64,000 nucleotides of DNA from Pantoea cypripedii. Lineage in GTDB: Bacteria; Pseudomonadota; Gammaproteobacteria; Enterobacterales; Enterobacteriaceae. The stretch's first letter is position 1, and every line of letters starts with the position of its first letter. This document shows, in pieces, positions 25,952-35,327 of this stretch. The stretch lies in contig NZ_MLJI01000001.1 of assembly GCF_002095535.1 (NCBI RefSeq), forward strand, positions 2,593,832 through 2,657,831, given 5' to 3'. The position numbers and the translations under genes were made by a program. The notes under the pieces were generated by a model. It ran no database searches. It was not told the DNA's origin and worked only from the letters and a program-made list of their open reading frames with translations.

Positions 25952-28528
25952 ATGAGTCGAAGTCTGCACTGGCAGGTAGGCGCGCGCGGTCGCCTGCTGC
26001 TGTTTAATCTGCTGGTGGTGTGCGTCACCCTGGCGGTGGGTCTGGTGGCGATTAGTGGATTTCGCCACGCCGGTCACATTCAGGAACAGGCGCAGGCGCA
26101 AACCCTCGCCGATATGAGTGGCAGCCTGGCGCTGGCACGCGACACCGCCAACGTGGCAACCGCCGCAGTGCGACTTTCCCAGGTGGTGGGCGCGCTGGAG
26201 TACCAAAGTGAATCGGCGCGCCTGCAACAAACCCAGCAGGCGTTGCAGCACTCGCTGAATCAACTGGCGCGTGCACCGCTGGCGTTGCTGCAACCGGCCT
26301 TGCTGCAACGTATCCGTGAACGCAGCCAGATGCTGGAGCAAAGCATCAATCAGCTGCTGCTCAAGGGCCATGAGCGCCATCTGCAACGCAACCTGATGCT
26401 GAGCGGCCTGTGGCAGGCTCAGTTGCTGCTCAACCATATCGATAGCCTGGCAGTGCAGCAGCCCTTTTCCCCCGACCTGCGCCAGCAAACCACCCGCCTG
26501 CTTACCGTCGCCATTCAGTCCACGATGCCGCAGGCGGCAGTGCGCCAGCTGAATACGCTATTTGATGCGTGGTCAGCGCTGCCAACGCAGGGGGTACTGG
26601 CGGATAAAGTGCAGCAACTGGTCAGCACCGAACGTGCGCTGCTGCCGGTTGCCACCGAGCTGGATCAGAGCGATATCGCCATTGCCTACGCCACCTATCG
26701 CATCAAAGCGCTGGTGGCGATGCTCAACGATGACATCACCCATTACGTGCAGCTGGTGGCGCAGCAAACGGATACCCGCAGCCAGGCCACCCATCAGGAG
26801 CTGGACTCCATCATCGGCTTTATCGGCCTGTTTATGTTGCTGGCGCTGCTGATCACCGGGTATGCCGGTTACTACATTTATCGCAACCTGGGTTCCAGCC
26901 TGACGGCCATCGCCCACGCCATGACGTTGCTGGCGCAGGGGGAGAAAAGTGTCAATGTGCCCGGACTGGCGCGGCGTGATGAGCTGGGGGACCTGGCGCG
27001 CGCCTTTAACGTGTTCGCGCGCAATACCGCCTCGCTGGCACACACCTCGCGTCTGCTGAAAGAGAAAAGTAACCAGCTGGAGTCCACCTTTCTGGCGATG
27101 CGCGATGGCTTTGCCCTGTTCGACAACAGCGGCGGGTTGGTGGTGTGGAATGCGCAATACGCGCAACTGCTGGGTATCGCGCCACGTGAATTGCATCGCG
27201 GCCTGCATTATCAGCAATTGCTGAAGCAACTGGAGATTGAACTGCACGGAATGGGTGAAGCGCAGGAGGTGCGGCTGGCGGATGGCCGCACGCTGGAACT
27301 GCGTTTCAGCCCGGTGCCACGGCGTGGTATGGTCAACACCGTGCTGGAACGCACCACGCGCAAAGCGCTGGAAGAGGCACTGCTGCACAGCCAGAAAATG
27401 AAGGCGGTTGGGCAACTCACCGGCGGGCTGGCTCACGATTTCAATAATCTGCTGGCGGTGATTATTGGCAGCCTGGCCCTTACCGTCGATCAACTGCCGC
27501 CCGGTACCCTCGCCAGCCGTATCGAACGCGCACGCCAGGCGGCGGATCGGTCCGCCCAGCTCACCCAGCGTCTGCTGGCCTTTTCGCGCAAACAGGCGCT
27601 GTATCCACGCGCCGTGTCGGTGGTCGATTTGGTGGATAATTTGCAGGGTCTGTTGCAGCACTCGCTGCTGCCGGGGCAGCAACTGGTGATTGAGGCCGAG
27701 CGCCCCGGTTGGCCCGCGTGGATCGACGCCGGACAGCTGGAGAATGCGCTGATGAATCTGGTGGTCAATGCGCGCGATGCGATGGAAAAGCAAAGCGGCG
27801 AAATCCGCCTGCGTATCTGGCATCAGCGGCGTGACGAAGGCGACCGCGTCACCATTGAAGTGATCGACCACGGTTGCGGCATGTCCGCCGAGGTACAGGC
27901 GCAGGTGTTCGAACCCTTTTTCACCACCAAAGCGATTGGCAGCGGCAGTGGGCTGGGATTGTCGATGGTGTATGGCTTTGTGCGTCAGTCCGGCGGGCAA
28001 ATCGAACTGGAAACCGCGCCCGGCCAGGGCACCACGGTGCGCCTGTTATTGCCGCGCGCGCCTGATGTGGCACAGTCCGCGTCCGCCGTTGCGCCCCAGT
28101 TGCTGAGCGCCAGCGCCGACCGGCTGGTGTTGGTGCTGGATGACGAACCGGCGGTGCGCCAGACGTTGTGCGAACATTTACATCAGCTGGGCTACCTGAC
28201 GCTGGAGTGTGGCGATGGCGAAAGCGCGCTGACGCTGCTGCGCCAGACGCCAGATATCGAACTGCTGATCAGTGACCTGATGCTACCCGGCAACCTTAAC
28301 GGTGCCGATGTGATCCGCCAGGCGCAGCAGCAGTGGCCGCAACTGGCGACGCTGCTGATCAGTGGGCAGGATTTGCGCCAGACGCCGGTGATGCTGCCGC
28401 TGTGTGAGCGGCTGGCAAAACCCTGGCATCAGGCGCAGCTGGTGCAGGCGCTGGAACGCGCCTGGCAGCGTAGTGAACGGCTCAGTCGCGCGCGGCGGGC
28501 TGCCACAGCGGCACCGCTTTCCCGGTGA
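25952..28528 (+). CDS. Hybrid sensor histidine kinase with C-terminal receiver
   Basis: The 858-residue protein has TM1 at about 15-36, a large helical periplasmic region (about 37-285), TM2 at about 287-310, HAMP (311-365), a PAS-like segment (375-460), a HisKA domain with H495 (GGLAHDFNNLL), HATPase (N606, DHGCGMS, G-box GSGSGLGLS at 663-671) and a receiver with D775. The phospho-relay lacks an Hpt domain, so either the receiver is a sink or an Hpt is elsewhere. It probably senses the sugar, directly or through the RbsB-like protein, and signals to the regulator at 18903 (inference). GGAGG-type ribosome site. Its last 47 bases overlap the phnE2 end. Confidence 0.92.
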   Translation: MSRSLHWQVGARGRLLLFNLLVVCVTLAVGLVAISGFRHAGHIQEQAQAQTLADMSGSLALARDTANVATAAVRLSQVVGALEYQSESARLQQTQQALQHSLNQLARAPLALLQPALLQRIRERSQMLEQSINQLLLKGHERHLQRNLMLSGLWQAQLLLNHIDSLAVQQPFSPDLRQQTTRLLTVAIQSTMPQAAVRQLNTLFDAWSALPTQGVLADKVQQLVSTERALLPVATELDQSDIAIAYATYRIKALVAMLNDDITHYVQLVAQQTDTRSQATHQELDSIIGFIGLFMLLALLITGYAGYYIYRNLGSSLTAIAHAMTLLAQGEKSVNVPGLARRDELGDLARAFNVFARNTASLAHTSRLLKEKSNQLESTFLAMRDGFALFDNSGGLVVWNAQYAQLLGIAPRELHRGLHYQQLLKQLEIELHGMGEAQEVRLADGRTLELRFSPVPRRGMVNTVLERTTRKALEEALLHSQKMKAVGQLTGGLAHDFNNLLAVIIGSLALTVDQLPPGTLASRIERARQAADRSAQLTQRLLAFSRKQALYPRAVSVVDLVDNLQGLLQHSLLPGQQLVIEAERPGWPAWIDAGQLENALMNLVVNARDAMEKQSGEIRLRIWHQRRDEGDRVTIEVIDHGCGMSAEVQAQVFEPFFTTKAIGSGSGLGLSMVYGFVRQSGGQIELETAPGQGTTVRLLLPRAPDVAQSASAVAPQLLSASADRLVLVLDDEPAVRQTLCEHLHQLGYLTLECGDGESALTLLRQTPDIELLISDLMLPGNLNGADVIRQAQQQWPQLATLLISGQDLRQTPVMLPLCERLAKPWHQAQLVQALERAWQRSERLSRARRAATAAPLSR

Positions 28529-29366
28529 TATAGCGTTTACGCAGTCGGCTGGAGATCACATCCATAATCATCACGATCGCCGCGAGGATCACGGTGATAA
28601 ACATCACCACGTCCCAGTTCCACAGGCGCATATTCTCGGCATACACCAGGCCGACACCGCCGGCGCCAACAAAGCCCAGCACGGCCGCCGAGCGGGTGTT
28701 GGATTCAATCTGGTACAGGCTGAGGGCGAGGAAGGTCGGGAACGACTGGGTGAAAATACCGAAGCGGTGTTTTTGCAGGCTGTTGGCCCCTACGGCCCCC
28801 AGGCCACGGCTCGGCGAACGTTCCACCGCTTCGTGTCCTTCGGCATACAGTTTGCCGAGCAGGCCAATGTCCTGCATCACAATCGCCAGCACCCCGGCCA
28901 GCGGCCCCATGCCGACAGCACGCACAAAGATCAGACCCCAAATCGCCATATCGATGCCGCGCAATATATCCAGCACACGGCGCATCAGCAGCGAAATCGG
29001 ACGGGTAAGCGGATCGTGCATCACGTTACGCGCCGCCAGGAAGGAGATCGGCAGCGCCAGCAGCGTCGCGGTAAAAGTACCGGCAAACACAATCGCCAGC
29101 GTGATACCAATCTGCGACAGGTAATAACCGAATGGCCAGTTGGCGAAATCCTGCCAGACAAACATGCGCAGGAAATAACGTCCCAACTGCTGGCAACCAA
29201 TCAGCAGACGACTCCATTCGATACCAAAAACTTCAAAGAAAAAGACGTAGTAGAGAATCACTGCCAGTGCGATCAGCGCAATGCGGCGCAGATAGCGCTT
29301 TTGTGCGGCAAACAGCGCCGGGTGTTCCTGCTTCAGTTTGCCGATATCCGGGGCGAGAGCAATCAT
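28482..29366 (-). CDS. phnE: Phosphonate ABC transporter permease PhnE, second copy
   Basis: The 294-residue permease has the BPD_transp_1 EAA-type loop ('GLGAVGANSLQKHRFGIF') and five to six hydrophobic segments. ATG 29366 overlaps the upstream permease stop in an ATGA junction. Many phosphonate transporters use two PhnE subunits, and this pair probably forms the heterodimeric channel. It is the last gene of phnCDEE and is tail-to-tail with the sensor kinase gene. Confidence 0.9.
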   Translation of the reverse strand: MIALAPDIGKLKQEHPALFAAQKRYLRRIALIALAVILYYVFFFEVFGIEWSRLLIGCQQLGRYFLRMFVWQDFANWPFGYYLSQIGITLAIVFAGTFTATLLALPISFLAARNVMHDPLTRPISLLMRRVLDILRGIDMAIWGLIFVRAVGMGPLAGVLAIVMQDIGLLGKLYAEGHEAVERSPSRGLGAVGANSLQKHRFGIFTQSFPTFLALSLYQIESNTRSAAVLGFVGAGGVGLVYAENMRLWNWDVVMFITVILAAIVMIMDVISSRLRKRYITGKAVPLWQPAARD

Positions 29367-30226
29367 GCGCGTTCTCCTTCCACCACGCGACGGCGCAGCC
29401 AGCCAGAGATCGTATCCAGCAGCGACACCACCACGATGATCAGCAGCAGCGTAATGCTGACCTGATCGTAACGGTCGAGTTTGATATTGGTCATCAGCTC
29501 CTGGCCGATGCCCCCTGCCCCTACCAGACCCAGAATGGTGGAGGAGCGGAAATTAATCTCCAGACGCATAAAGCTGTAGGAGAGGAAGGTTGGTTTGACC
29601 TGCGGCCAGAAAGCAAAGCGCATGCGCTGCAATTTGCTGGCACCGCAGGCGGCCAGGCCGCGTACCGGCTTGTCCGACGCACTTTCAATCGACTCGTAGA
29701 ACAGCTTGGTCAGGCTGCCAACTGTGTGCAATGCCAGCGCAAGAAAGCCGGGAATGGCACCAATGCCAAAGGCCATCACGAACATCACCGCCCACGCCAG
29801 TTCCGGCATGGTGCGCAAAAAGGCAACAAACGCACGGATGGCGAGACGCACGCCAGCGGGAGATTGCGTATTGTCGGCGGCGAAGAAGGCCAGCCCGGCG
29901 GCGATAGCCACGCCAATCACCGTGGACGAAATCGCCAGCTGTAAGGTTTCCCAGATCAGCGGCAACTGAATATTCAGGCGATAGCCCCAATACGCGAAGG
30001 AACCTTCGGTTTTCACATCAGCAAACAGCACCGGCAAATGCAGCACAGGCATAGTTTCGCCAATGTAATCAAAGAAATGTGGCAATGATTGCCAGACAGT
30101 GACCAGGTTGAATTCCGCGATTTTGCCCGCAGCCAGATACAGCGCCACCAGCAACAGCGACCACAGCAACGTGTCACGCTTTTGCTGACGACGGATGCGT
30201 TGATAGTAGTGTTCGAAATCGGTCAA
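29363..30226 (-). CDS. phnE: Phosphonate ABC transporter permease PhnE, first copy
   Basis: The 287-residue permease is paralogous to the next gene, with the same EAA-like loop ('GLAACGASKLQRMRFAFW') and membrane pattern. The only sensible start is a TTG at 30226, preceded by AGGA about 9 bases upstream; the next in-frame ATG would remove the first membrane helix. A REPIN lies between it and phnD. Confidence 0.88.
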   Translation of the reverse strand: MTDFEHYYQRIRRQQKRDTLLWSLLLVALYLAAGKIAEFNLVTVWQSLPHFFDYIGETMPVLHLPVLFADVKTEGSFAYWGYRLNIQLPLIWETLQLAISSTVIGVAIAAGLAFFAADNTQSPAGVRLAIRAFVAFLRTMPELAWAVMFVMAFGIGAIPGFLALALHTVGSLTKLFYESIESASDKPVRGLAACGASKLQRMRFAFWPQVKPTFLSYSFMRLEINFRSSTILGLVGAGGIGQELMTNIKLDRYDQVSITLLLIIVVVSLLDTISGWLRRRVVEGERA

Positions 30227-30272
30227 AGGGGGAATCCTGTGGTTGATGGGGGGAATTGACTGACGTTCACCC

Positions 30273-30344
30273 GTAGCGGCGCGATTTATCGCGCAATTCC
30301 GTGCATGTTGCCGGAAAAACCTGCGCGATAAATCGCGCCGCTAC
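30273..30344. repeat. REPIN between phnD and phnE
   Basis: REP copies at 30273-30294 and 30323-30344 face each other in the 149-base gap between phnD and phnE, again separating a binding-protein gene from a permease gene. Confidence 0.92.
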
Positions 30345-30375
30345 AGATGGGGGCGATTTATCGCCCCCTGTAACC

Positions 30376-31305
30376 TTACCCGCGGCTGCCCTTCATCAGG
30401 TCACGCTTCATATCAATGATGTTCTGATAGTCAGCGACAGTTGCCGGGCCGATATGCTGCTCACCGCCCACTGCTTTAACAAAGCAGCTGTGATCTTCTT
30501 TATCCAGTTTCTTGATGGTTGCCACCACTTTTTCTTTAAAGTCGGCGGGCAGATTGTTGCTCACCAGGATTGGGCCGTTCGGGATCAACGGTGATTTCCA
30601 GATGATGCGAATCTGTTTCATCAGGTCCGGGTGGTCCATACGAATCAGACGACCAAACGCACCTGAGGTGTAACCGGTGTTGTAATCACCCACCAGTGAA
30701 GTCCAGGTTACCGCGCCGTCAAACTGACCATTCAGCACGCCGAGGATGTCTTGCTCGTGGCCGCCGGAGAAGGTCACGTTAGAGAAGGTGCCTTTGTACT
30801 TATCATCCACCGTGCCGCCAAACTCTTTCTTGAATGCCTGGTTCGGCATCAGGAAGCCAGAAGTCGAATCCGGGTCGGCCATGCCGAAGGATTTACCTTT
30901 CAGGTCTTCCAGCTTTTTGTACGGGCTGTCCGCTTTAACGATCACTACCGAGTGGTAACCTTGTGAACCGTCTTTGTCATCCACCACGATACCAACGATA
31001 TCAACCGCTTTCGGGTTTTGCAGGTAGACCGAGGCATAGGATGCCGGTGACATACTCAGTACCAGGTCAATTTTGTTACCCAGCAGGCCCTGAATCACGC
31101 CTGAGTAGTCAGAAGAGTTACGCAGTTGGGTGTCAACATTCAGCTCTTTGTCGAAGAAGGTTTTCACACACTGGTTGTCGCCAATCTGCTGCGTGGCGTT
31201 CTGGCCACCCAGAATCCCGAGGTTAAGTTGCTTAGGGGCATCCGCTGCGTTAACGCCAAAAGCCATCAAAGCGCCAGTCAGTAAAGCTAAAGAGGTCAGT
31301 TTCAT
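30376..31305 (-). CDS. phnD: Phosphonate ABC transporter periplasmic binding protein PhnD
   Basis: The 309-residue protein has a Sec signal peptide (cleavage after GVNA) and the PhnD-type mature start LNLGILGGQNATQQ, plus 'LVLSMSPASYASVY' and 'GMADPDSTSGFLMP'. It binds phosphonates and delivers them to the PhnE pair. ATG 31305 has a suitable site upstream. It belongs to phnCDEE under a Pho box. Confidence 0.93.
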   Translation of the reverse strand: MKLTSLALLTGALMAFGVNAADAPKQLNLGILGGQNATQQIGDNQCVKTFFDKELNVDTQLRNSSDYSGVIQGLLGNKIDLVLSMSPASYASVYLQNPKAVDIVGIVVDDKDGSQGYHSVVIVKADSPYKKLEDLKGKSFGMADPDSTSGFLMPNQAFKKEFGGTVDDKYKGTFSNVTFSGGHEQDILGVLNGQFDGAVTWTSLVGDYNTGYTSGAFGRLIRMDHPDLMKQIRIIWKSPLIPNGPILVSNNLPADFKEKVVATIKKLDKEDHSCFVKAVGGEQHIGPATVADYQNIIDMKRDLMKGSRG

Positions 31306-31331
31306 TGGTGGTTATTCTCTTGCCGTGGGAG

Positions 31332-32162
31332 TTAGTGGAGCTGGTTAATTTCGTCGCCGTACAGCTCGTGCAGCAGGCCGTCGGTCAACTCAGAAGGATG
31401 TCCGTCAAACAGCACCTTGCCGCGCTGAATACCGATGACGCGGGTGCAGTAGTTTTTCACCAGTTCAATCGAGTGCAGGTTGACCATCACGCTGATGCCC
31501 TGCTCGCTGACCTGGCGCAGCACGTCCATGATGCGTTTGGTGTTTTTCGGGTCGAGAGAGGCTACCGGCTCATCCGCCAGCAGGATCTTCGGGTTCTGCA
31601 TCAACGCACGACAAATCGCCACGCGCTGCATCTGACCACCAGACAGGTTTTCGGCGCGTTGCAGCGCCTGCGGCAGCATGTTCATCCACTGCAACAGCTC
31701 GATTGCCTGAGCGCGGTCAGCTTCGGAAAAGACTTTGAAGAAGGATTTCAGTGTCGAGGTCTGGCTGAGACGCCCCAGCAGCACGTTAGTCAACACATCG
31801 AGGCGTGGCACCAGGCAAAAGTCCTGAAAAATCATGCCGCACTCGCTGCGCCACTCACGCATCTGGCGGCTGTTCAGCGTCACCACATTGCGTTCCGCTT
31901 CGCCGCTACGCTGGGTGAGGATGGCACCCTCACTGGCTGAAATGGTGCCATTCAGCATATGTAACAATGTCGATTTGCCTGCGCCGGAGCGACCAATCAC
32001 CGCCACCAGTTCCCCCGCATGCAGATCGAAACTGACATTATCCAGTACGCGGTTTTCGCCGTACGCTTTGCACAGTCCCTGCACCGACAACACCTTGTTG
32101 CCCTGCTGCAGGTGCGGAACATAAGGATTGTCGACCACGGTTTTCAGTAATGCCTGTGCCAT
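31332..32162 (-). CDS. phnC: Phosphonate ABC transporter ATP-binding protein PhnC
   Basis: The 276-residue ATPase has Walker A GRSGAGKS, signature [15 protein letters not shown] and Walker [14 protein letters not shown], all typical of PhnC. Start ATG 32162 follows GGAG. It is the first gene of phnCDEE, about 65-95 bases downstream of a Pho box. Confidence 0.94.
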   Translation of the reverse strand: MAQALLKTVVDNPYVPHLQQGNKVLSVQGLCKAYGENRVLDNVSFDLHAGELVAVIGRSGAGKSTLLHMLNGTISASEGAILTQRSGEAERNVVTLNSRQMREWRSECGMIFQDFCLVPRLDVLTNVLLGRLSQTSTLKSFFKVFSEADRAQAIELLQWMNMLPQALQRAENLSGGQMQRVAICRALMQNPKILLADEPVASLDPKNTKRIMDVLRQVSEQGISVMVNLHSIELVKNYCTRVIGIQRGKVLFDGHPSELTDGLLHELYGDEINQLH

Positions 32163-32228
32163 ATTCCGCTCCGTTTCATCTGAGGTGTGAATTGCCCGCT
32201 TATTACGGCCAAAGGGGATGAAGACTTG

Positions 32229-32257
32229 ATGACAGCAAAATGATCAAACCGTAACAG
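32229..32257 (-). promoter_or_regulatory. Pho box upstream of phnC
   Basis: On the minus strand three 7-mers follow each other at exact 11-base steps: CTGTTAC, TGATCAT and CTGTCAT, separated by 4-base spacers. This matches the PhoB half-site CTGTCAT and spacing and indicates induction under phosphate limitation. Confidence 0.7.
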
Positions 32258-32365
32258 CGGCGGTTGTGCTCCGCAGGGGGCCGTGCGCCAGGCGGCAGCG
32301 GTTGTGCTCTGAGAAGGTTCCGCCCGCCAGGCTTTAGGGAGTTTCAGGGCCGCCTGTGCAGGCGG

Positions 32366-32580
32366 ACGGGCAAAGGTCCGAGGGCGCGGACCTTTGCAAT
32401 CCGCGCCCTGCGGCGTCCTCGCGCAGCGCTACGCGCTGTCCCCTCGCTTATCACTCAGGCCTGACGGACCGCGCGGATTCGCCGTCCTGGCTCATGCCGC
32501 GCTCTCGCCGCATCCATGCGTCTCGTCCTGGCCTTCACTCTGCACTCGGCGCTGCGAATGCCGCCCACACCCCCGCCTGA
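32366..32580 (-). repeat. Long dispersed repeat element, copy C (inverted)
   Basis: Read on the minus strand it aligns loosely with copies A and B: the hairpin, GACGGACC (seen on the plus strand), TCGCCGCATCC, TCGTCCTGG and CACACCCCCGC blocks occur in the same order as in the reverse complement of copy B. Its hairpin at 32370-32397 is again 11 bp (GCAAAGGTCCG, 6-base loop, CGGACCTTTGC), with different paired bases. It is the most diverged copy. Confidence 0.7.
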
Positions 32581-32659
32581 AAACCCGCAGAAAAAAGAAA
32601 AAAGACAAAACAAACAACAAAGGAAAAAACACAGACCGGCATGGCTGTTGCAGCGGGGG
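32581..32659. other. A/C-rich core between inverted repeat copies
   Basis: About 75 bases rich in A and C on the plus strand (several AAAAA runs) separate copies C and B. On the minus strand this is a T-rich tract. No gene is seen. Confidence 0.5.
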
Positions 32660-32910
32660 TGTGAGCGCCATCCGGACTCGCTGAGCGCGGGAACGATTCC
32701 AGGATGAGCCGCAAGGATGCGGCGAAAGGCGGCGTTGAGCAGGAGCGAATCGACGCCGGTCCGTCGGAAGCGTGAGTAAGCGAAGGAATCGCGAAGCGGC
32801 GAGGAAGGCGGCGCAGGGCCGGGGAATGCAAAGGGCGCGGCCCAGGGCGCCCTTTGCTCGGTCGCCGCACCGGCGAACTGAAACTGCCTTAGCCAGAAGC
32901 GAACGAAACC
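32660..32910 (+). repeat. Long dispersed repeat element, copy B
   Basis: It matches copy A (16909-17134) at its start (CGCCATCCGGACTCGCTGAG), through CCAGGATGAGCCGCAAGGAT, and again from GCGAAGCGGCGAGGAAGGCG to CGAACGAAAC. The hairpin at 32828-32857 (GCAAAGGGCGC, 8-base loop, GCGCCCTTTGC) is perfect over 11 bp. It keeps the full middle segment that a REP replaces in copy A. Minus-strand reading frames running from here into phnN look spurious. Confidence 0.85.
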
Positions 32911-32931
32911 TGCTCGTGGCGAATGTCTCCA

Positions 32932-32952
32932 CGCGATAAATCGCGCCATTAC
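32932..32952 (-). repeat. Degenerate REP at the end of phnN
   Basis: CGCGATAAATCGCGCC-ATTAC differs from the family consensus near its end and overlaps the last codon of phnN. Confidence 0.6.
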
Positions 32953-33476
32953 GCCAGCAATTGCCGTAACTGAGCGAGCGTATCCGCCAGCGCACCATCG
33001 TTATTGAGCGGCAAGCTGTGGGCCGGGAGCGGCTCAGCGGCGCGGGCCAGACGGCGGGCGATCTCCGCCTCGCTTTCGCGCCCCCGCTGCCGCAGACGCG
33101 CCGCCAGCACCTCGGGTGACACCTGCAACACCAGCGGCAGCAGCTGGCTGCCGTAGCGTTGCTGCGCCACCGGCAGATGCAGACGCGAACCATTGACCAG
33201 CACGTTAAGACCGCGTGCCAGCCAGTGGTCGATTTCCTCACCCAGACCATAGCTGAGACCGTGCGCCTGCCAGCTGAGAGCAAATAACCCGAGCGCCTCA
33301 CGCCGCCGAAACTCGGCTTCGCTCAGCGCCACATGGTTTTCCCCCCCGGCATCTGCCGGACGGGTAATGTAGCGATGGGCGATCACCAGACGCTCTGGCG
33401 GTGCTTCACGCAGCGCGTTGAGCAGGCTGTCTTTCCCCGAGCCGGATGGCCCGGTCAGCCAAATCAGGCGCGCCAT
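32949..33476 (-). CDS. phnN: Ribose 1,5-bisphosphokinase PhnN
   Basis: The 175-residue kinase has a P-loop GPSGSGKD at 9-16 and a guanylate-kinase-like core. It makes PRPP from ribose 1,5-bisphosphate at the end of the C-P lyase pathway. ATG 33476 shares one base with the phnM stop; a longer start at 33503 would lie inside phnM. It is the last gene of phnFGHIJKLMN; phnO and phnP are not found here. Confidence 0.92.
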   Translation of the reverse strand: MARLIWLTGPSGSGKDSLLNALREAPPERLVIAHRYITRPADAGGENHVALSEAEFRRREALGLFALSWQAHGLSYGLGEEIDHWLARGLNVLVNGSRLHLPVAQQRYGSQLLPLVLQVSPEVLAARLRQRGRESEAEIARRLARAAEPLPAHSLPLNNDGALADTLAQLRQLLA

Positions 33477-34612
33477 CAGAACACCAGCCTGCCCTGCGAC
33501 CACACATGACGAATATGCGGATGACCATGATCGGTGTGCGCCAGTACCAGGTCAGCACGCAGTCCTTCAGCGATGATGCCACGATCCTGCAAGCCGATGG
33601 CCCGCGCCGGATTACGTGTCACCAGCGCCACCGCTTGCGGCAGTTCCAGCGTGTTGCGTTCATCCGCCGTTAAGCGGAATACCGCATCCAGCAGGCTGGC
33701 CGGGTAGTAATCCGAGGAGAGGATATCCAGCAGACCGGCACTCGCCAGTTCCCAGGCTGCCACGTTGCCGGAGTGCGAACCGCCGCGCACGATATTGGGC
33801 GCGCCCATCAGCACCTGCATACCGCAGGCACGCGAGGCGGCTGCCGCTTCCAGCGTGGTGGGGAATTCAGCAATCGCACTGCCGACGTCATGAGATTCGG
33901 CAACGTGCGCCGCGGTGGCATCATCATGGCTGGCAATCGGAATGCCGCGCGCCCGGCACATCGCCGCAATGGCGTTGCGGTTCGGCTGTGACCATTCGGC
34001 CGCCAGCGCCAGCTGTTCGCGTTCAAACTCGTCCATCTGCGCGTCATTGAGCTGATATTTGCCCTGATAATAATCGCGGTACTTCTCCAGCGAGGCGTAC
34101 TGACGCTGGCCTGGCGAGTGATCCATCAGCGACACCAGCGACAGTTCCGGCGTGCTTACCAGCGCTTCAAACAGCGTCAGCGTGGTGTGATAAGGCAGTT
34201 CACAGCGCAGATGCAGCTGGTGATCGACGCGGTTCAGCCCTTTGCGATTGCTGTCGCGGATGGCGTCGATCATCTTGTTGAGGTTATCGAGGCGATGACC
34301 GCCGTCACGCACGTCGCCCACGCCAATCGCATCCAGCACCGTGGTAATGCCGCTGGCGACCATCAGCGCATCATGGCTGCTCATGGCGGAATGGGCAGGC
34401 CAGTCCACTTTCGGACGCGGGGTGAAGAATTTATCCAGGTTGTCAGTATGCAACTCCACCAGCCCTGGCAGCAGATACGCCTGTTCGCCATCCAGCGCGC
34501 CAGGCTGCTGGCTGTTGCTGTCGCTAAAGCTGGCAATACGCCCTTCGCGGATCTCCAGCGATCCGGCCACCACTTCATTTTCCAGCACCAGTCGGACGTT
34601 ATTGACGATCAT
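33476..34612 (-). CDS. phnM: Alpha-D-ribose 1-methylphosphonate 5-triphosphate diphosphatase PhnM
   Basis: The 378-residue amidohydrolase-fold protein has the metal site start [16 protein letters not shown] and further histidines in SLMDHSPGQ and [11 protein letters not shown]. It removes pyrophosphate from the phosphonate-ribose triphosphate before C-P bond cleavage. It overlaps phnL by 4 bases and phnN by 1. Confidence 0.95.
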   Translation of the reverse strand: MIVNNVRLVLENEVVAGSLEIREGRIASFSDSNSQQPGALDGEQAYLLPGLVELHTDNLDKFFTPRPKVDWPAHSAMSSHDALMVASGITTVLDAIGVGDVRDGGHRLDNLNKMIDAIRDSNRKGLNRVDHQLHLRCELPYHTTLTLFEALVSTPELSLVSLMDHSPGQRQYASLEKYRDYYQGKYQLNDAQMDEFEREQLALAAEWSQPNRNAIAAMCRARGIPIASHDDATAAHVAESHDVGSAIAEFPTTLEAAAASRACGMQVLMGAPNIVRGGSHSGNVAAWELASAGLLDILSSDYYPASLLDAVFRLTADERNTLELPQAVALVTRNPARAIGLQDRGIIAEGLRADLVLAHTDHGHPHIRHVWSQGRLVF

Positions 34613-35313
34613 GCTTCTGCTCCTGTTTGTACCGGCTGCATGACGTGCAGGCGATCGGCCACGCGACTGCGCACCGCTTCGTCATGAAAAATACCTACGA
34701 TGGCCGCACCCCGGGCGCGCGCCTGCTCAATCAGTTCCACCACCGCCGCGCTATTGGCGTTATCGAGGGAGGCGGTCGGTTCATCCAGCAGCAGCACCGG
34801 ATAGTCAGCGATAAAGCCGCGCGCGATATTGACGCGCTGCTGCTCACCGCCGGAGAAAGTTGACGGTGCCAGCGACCACAGGCGTTGCGGCACATTCAGG
34901 CGCGTCAGCAGCTCTTTGGCGCGTTTCTCACAGAAGGCGCGTTCCACGCCACGCTCCAGCAGCGGCTGCATCACGATCTCCAGCGTCGGCACACGCGGGA
35001 TGACGCGCAGAAACTGACTGACCCAGCCAATGGTATTGCGGCGAATGGCGAGGATCTGACGCGCCGGTGCCTGCGCCATATCGATCCATTCCCCGTCATG
35101 TTGCAGCCAGATATGGCCGCTGTTGGCCTGATAGTTGCCGTACAGCGCGCGCAGCAGCGTTGATTTGCCGCTACCGGAGCGGCCATGCAGCACCACACAT
35201 TCGCCCGCGTTGACTTCCAGACTGGCGTCCTGCAACACCGGCAGCGCCACGCCGCTCTGGTTGTGCAGCACAAAGGTCTTACACAGCTTCTCCACGCGCA
35301 ATTGCGTATTCAT
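34609..35313 (-). CDS. phnL: C-P lyase system ATP-binding protein PhnL
   Basis: The 234-residue ABC-type ATPase has Walker A GRSGSGKS at 44-51, signature [15 protein letters not shown] and Walker [12 protein letters not shown]. Known PhnL acts with PhnGHI in building the nucleoside-linked phosphonate and is not a transporter subunit. ATG 35313 (GGAG 7 bases upstream) is preferred over ATG 35328. Confidence 0.94.
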   Translation of the reverse strand: MNTQLRVEKLCKTFVLHNQSGVALPVLQDASLEVNAGECVVLHGRSGSGKSTLLRALYGNYQANSGHIWLQHDGEWIDMAQAPARQILAIRRNTIGWVSQFLRVIPRVPTLEIVMQPLLERGVERAFCEKRAKELLTRLNVPQRLWSLAPSTFSGGEQQRVNIARGFIADYPVLLLDEPTASLDNANSAAVVELIEQARARGAAIVGIFHDEAVRSRVADRLHVMQPVQTGAEA

Positions 35314-35327
35314 GGTTAACTCCGCCA

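Noticed and set aside
26573..28000. A 475-codon open frame antisense to the hybrid sensor kinase gene
   Set aside because: The opposite strand encodes a full multi-domain kinase with all motifs. The antisense product is rich in H, Q and R with no recognisable domain and is a by-product of GC-rich codon use.
32455..33301. Minus-strand frames of 164 and 269 codons through the repeat block and into phnN
   Set aside because: They run through the dispersed element and out of frame over phnN. The product has low-complexity R/S/A-rich composition and no domain.
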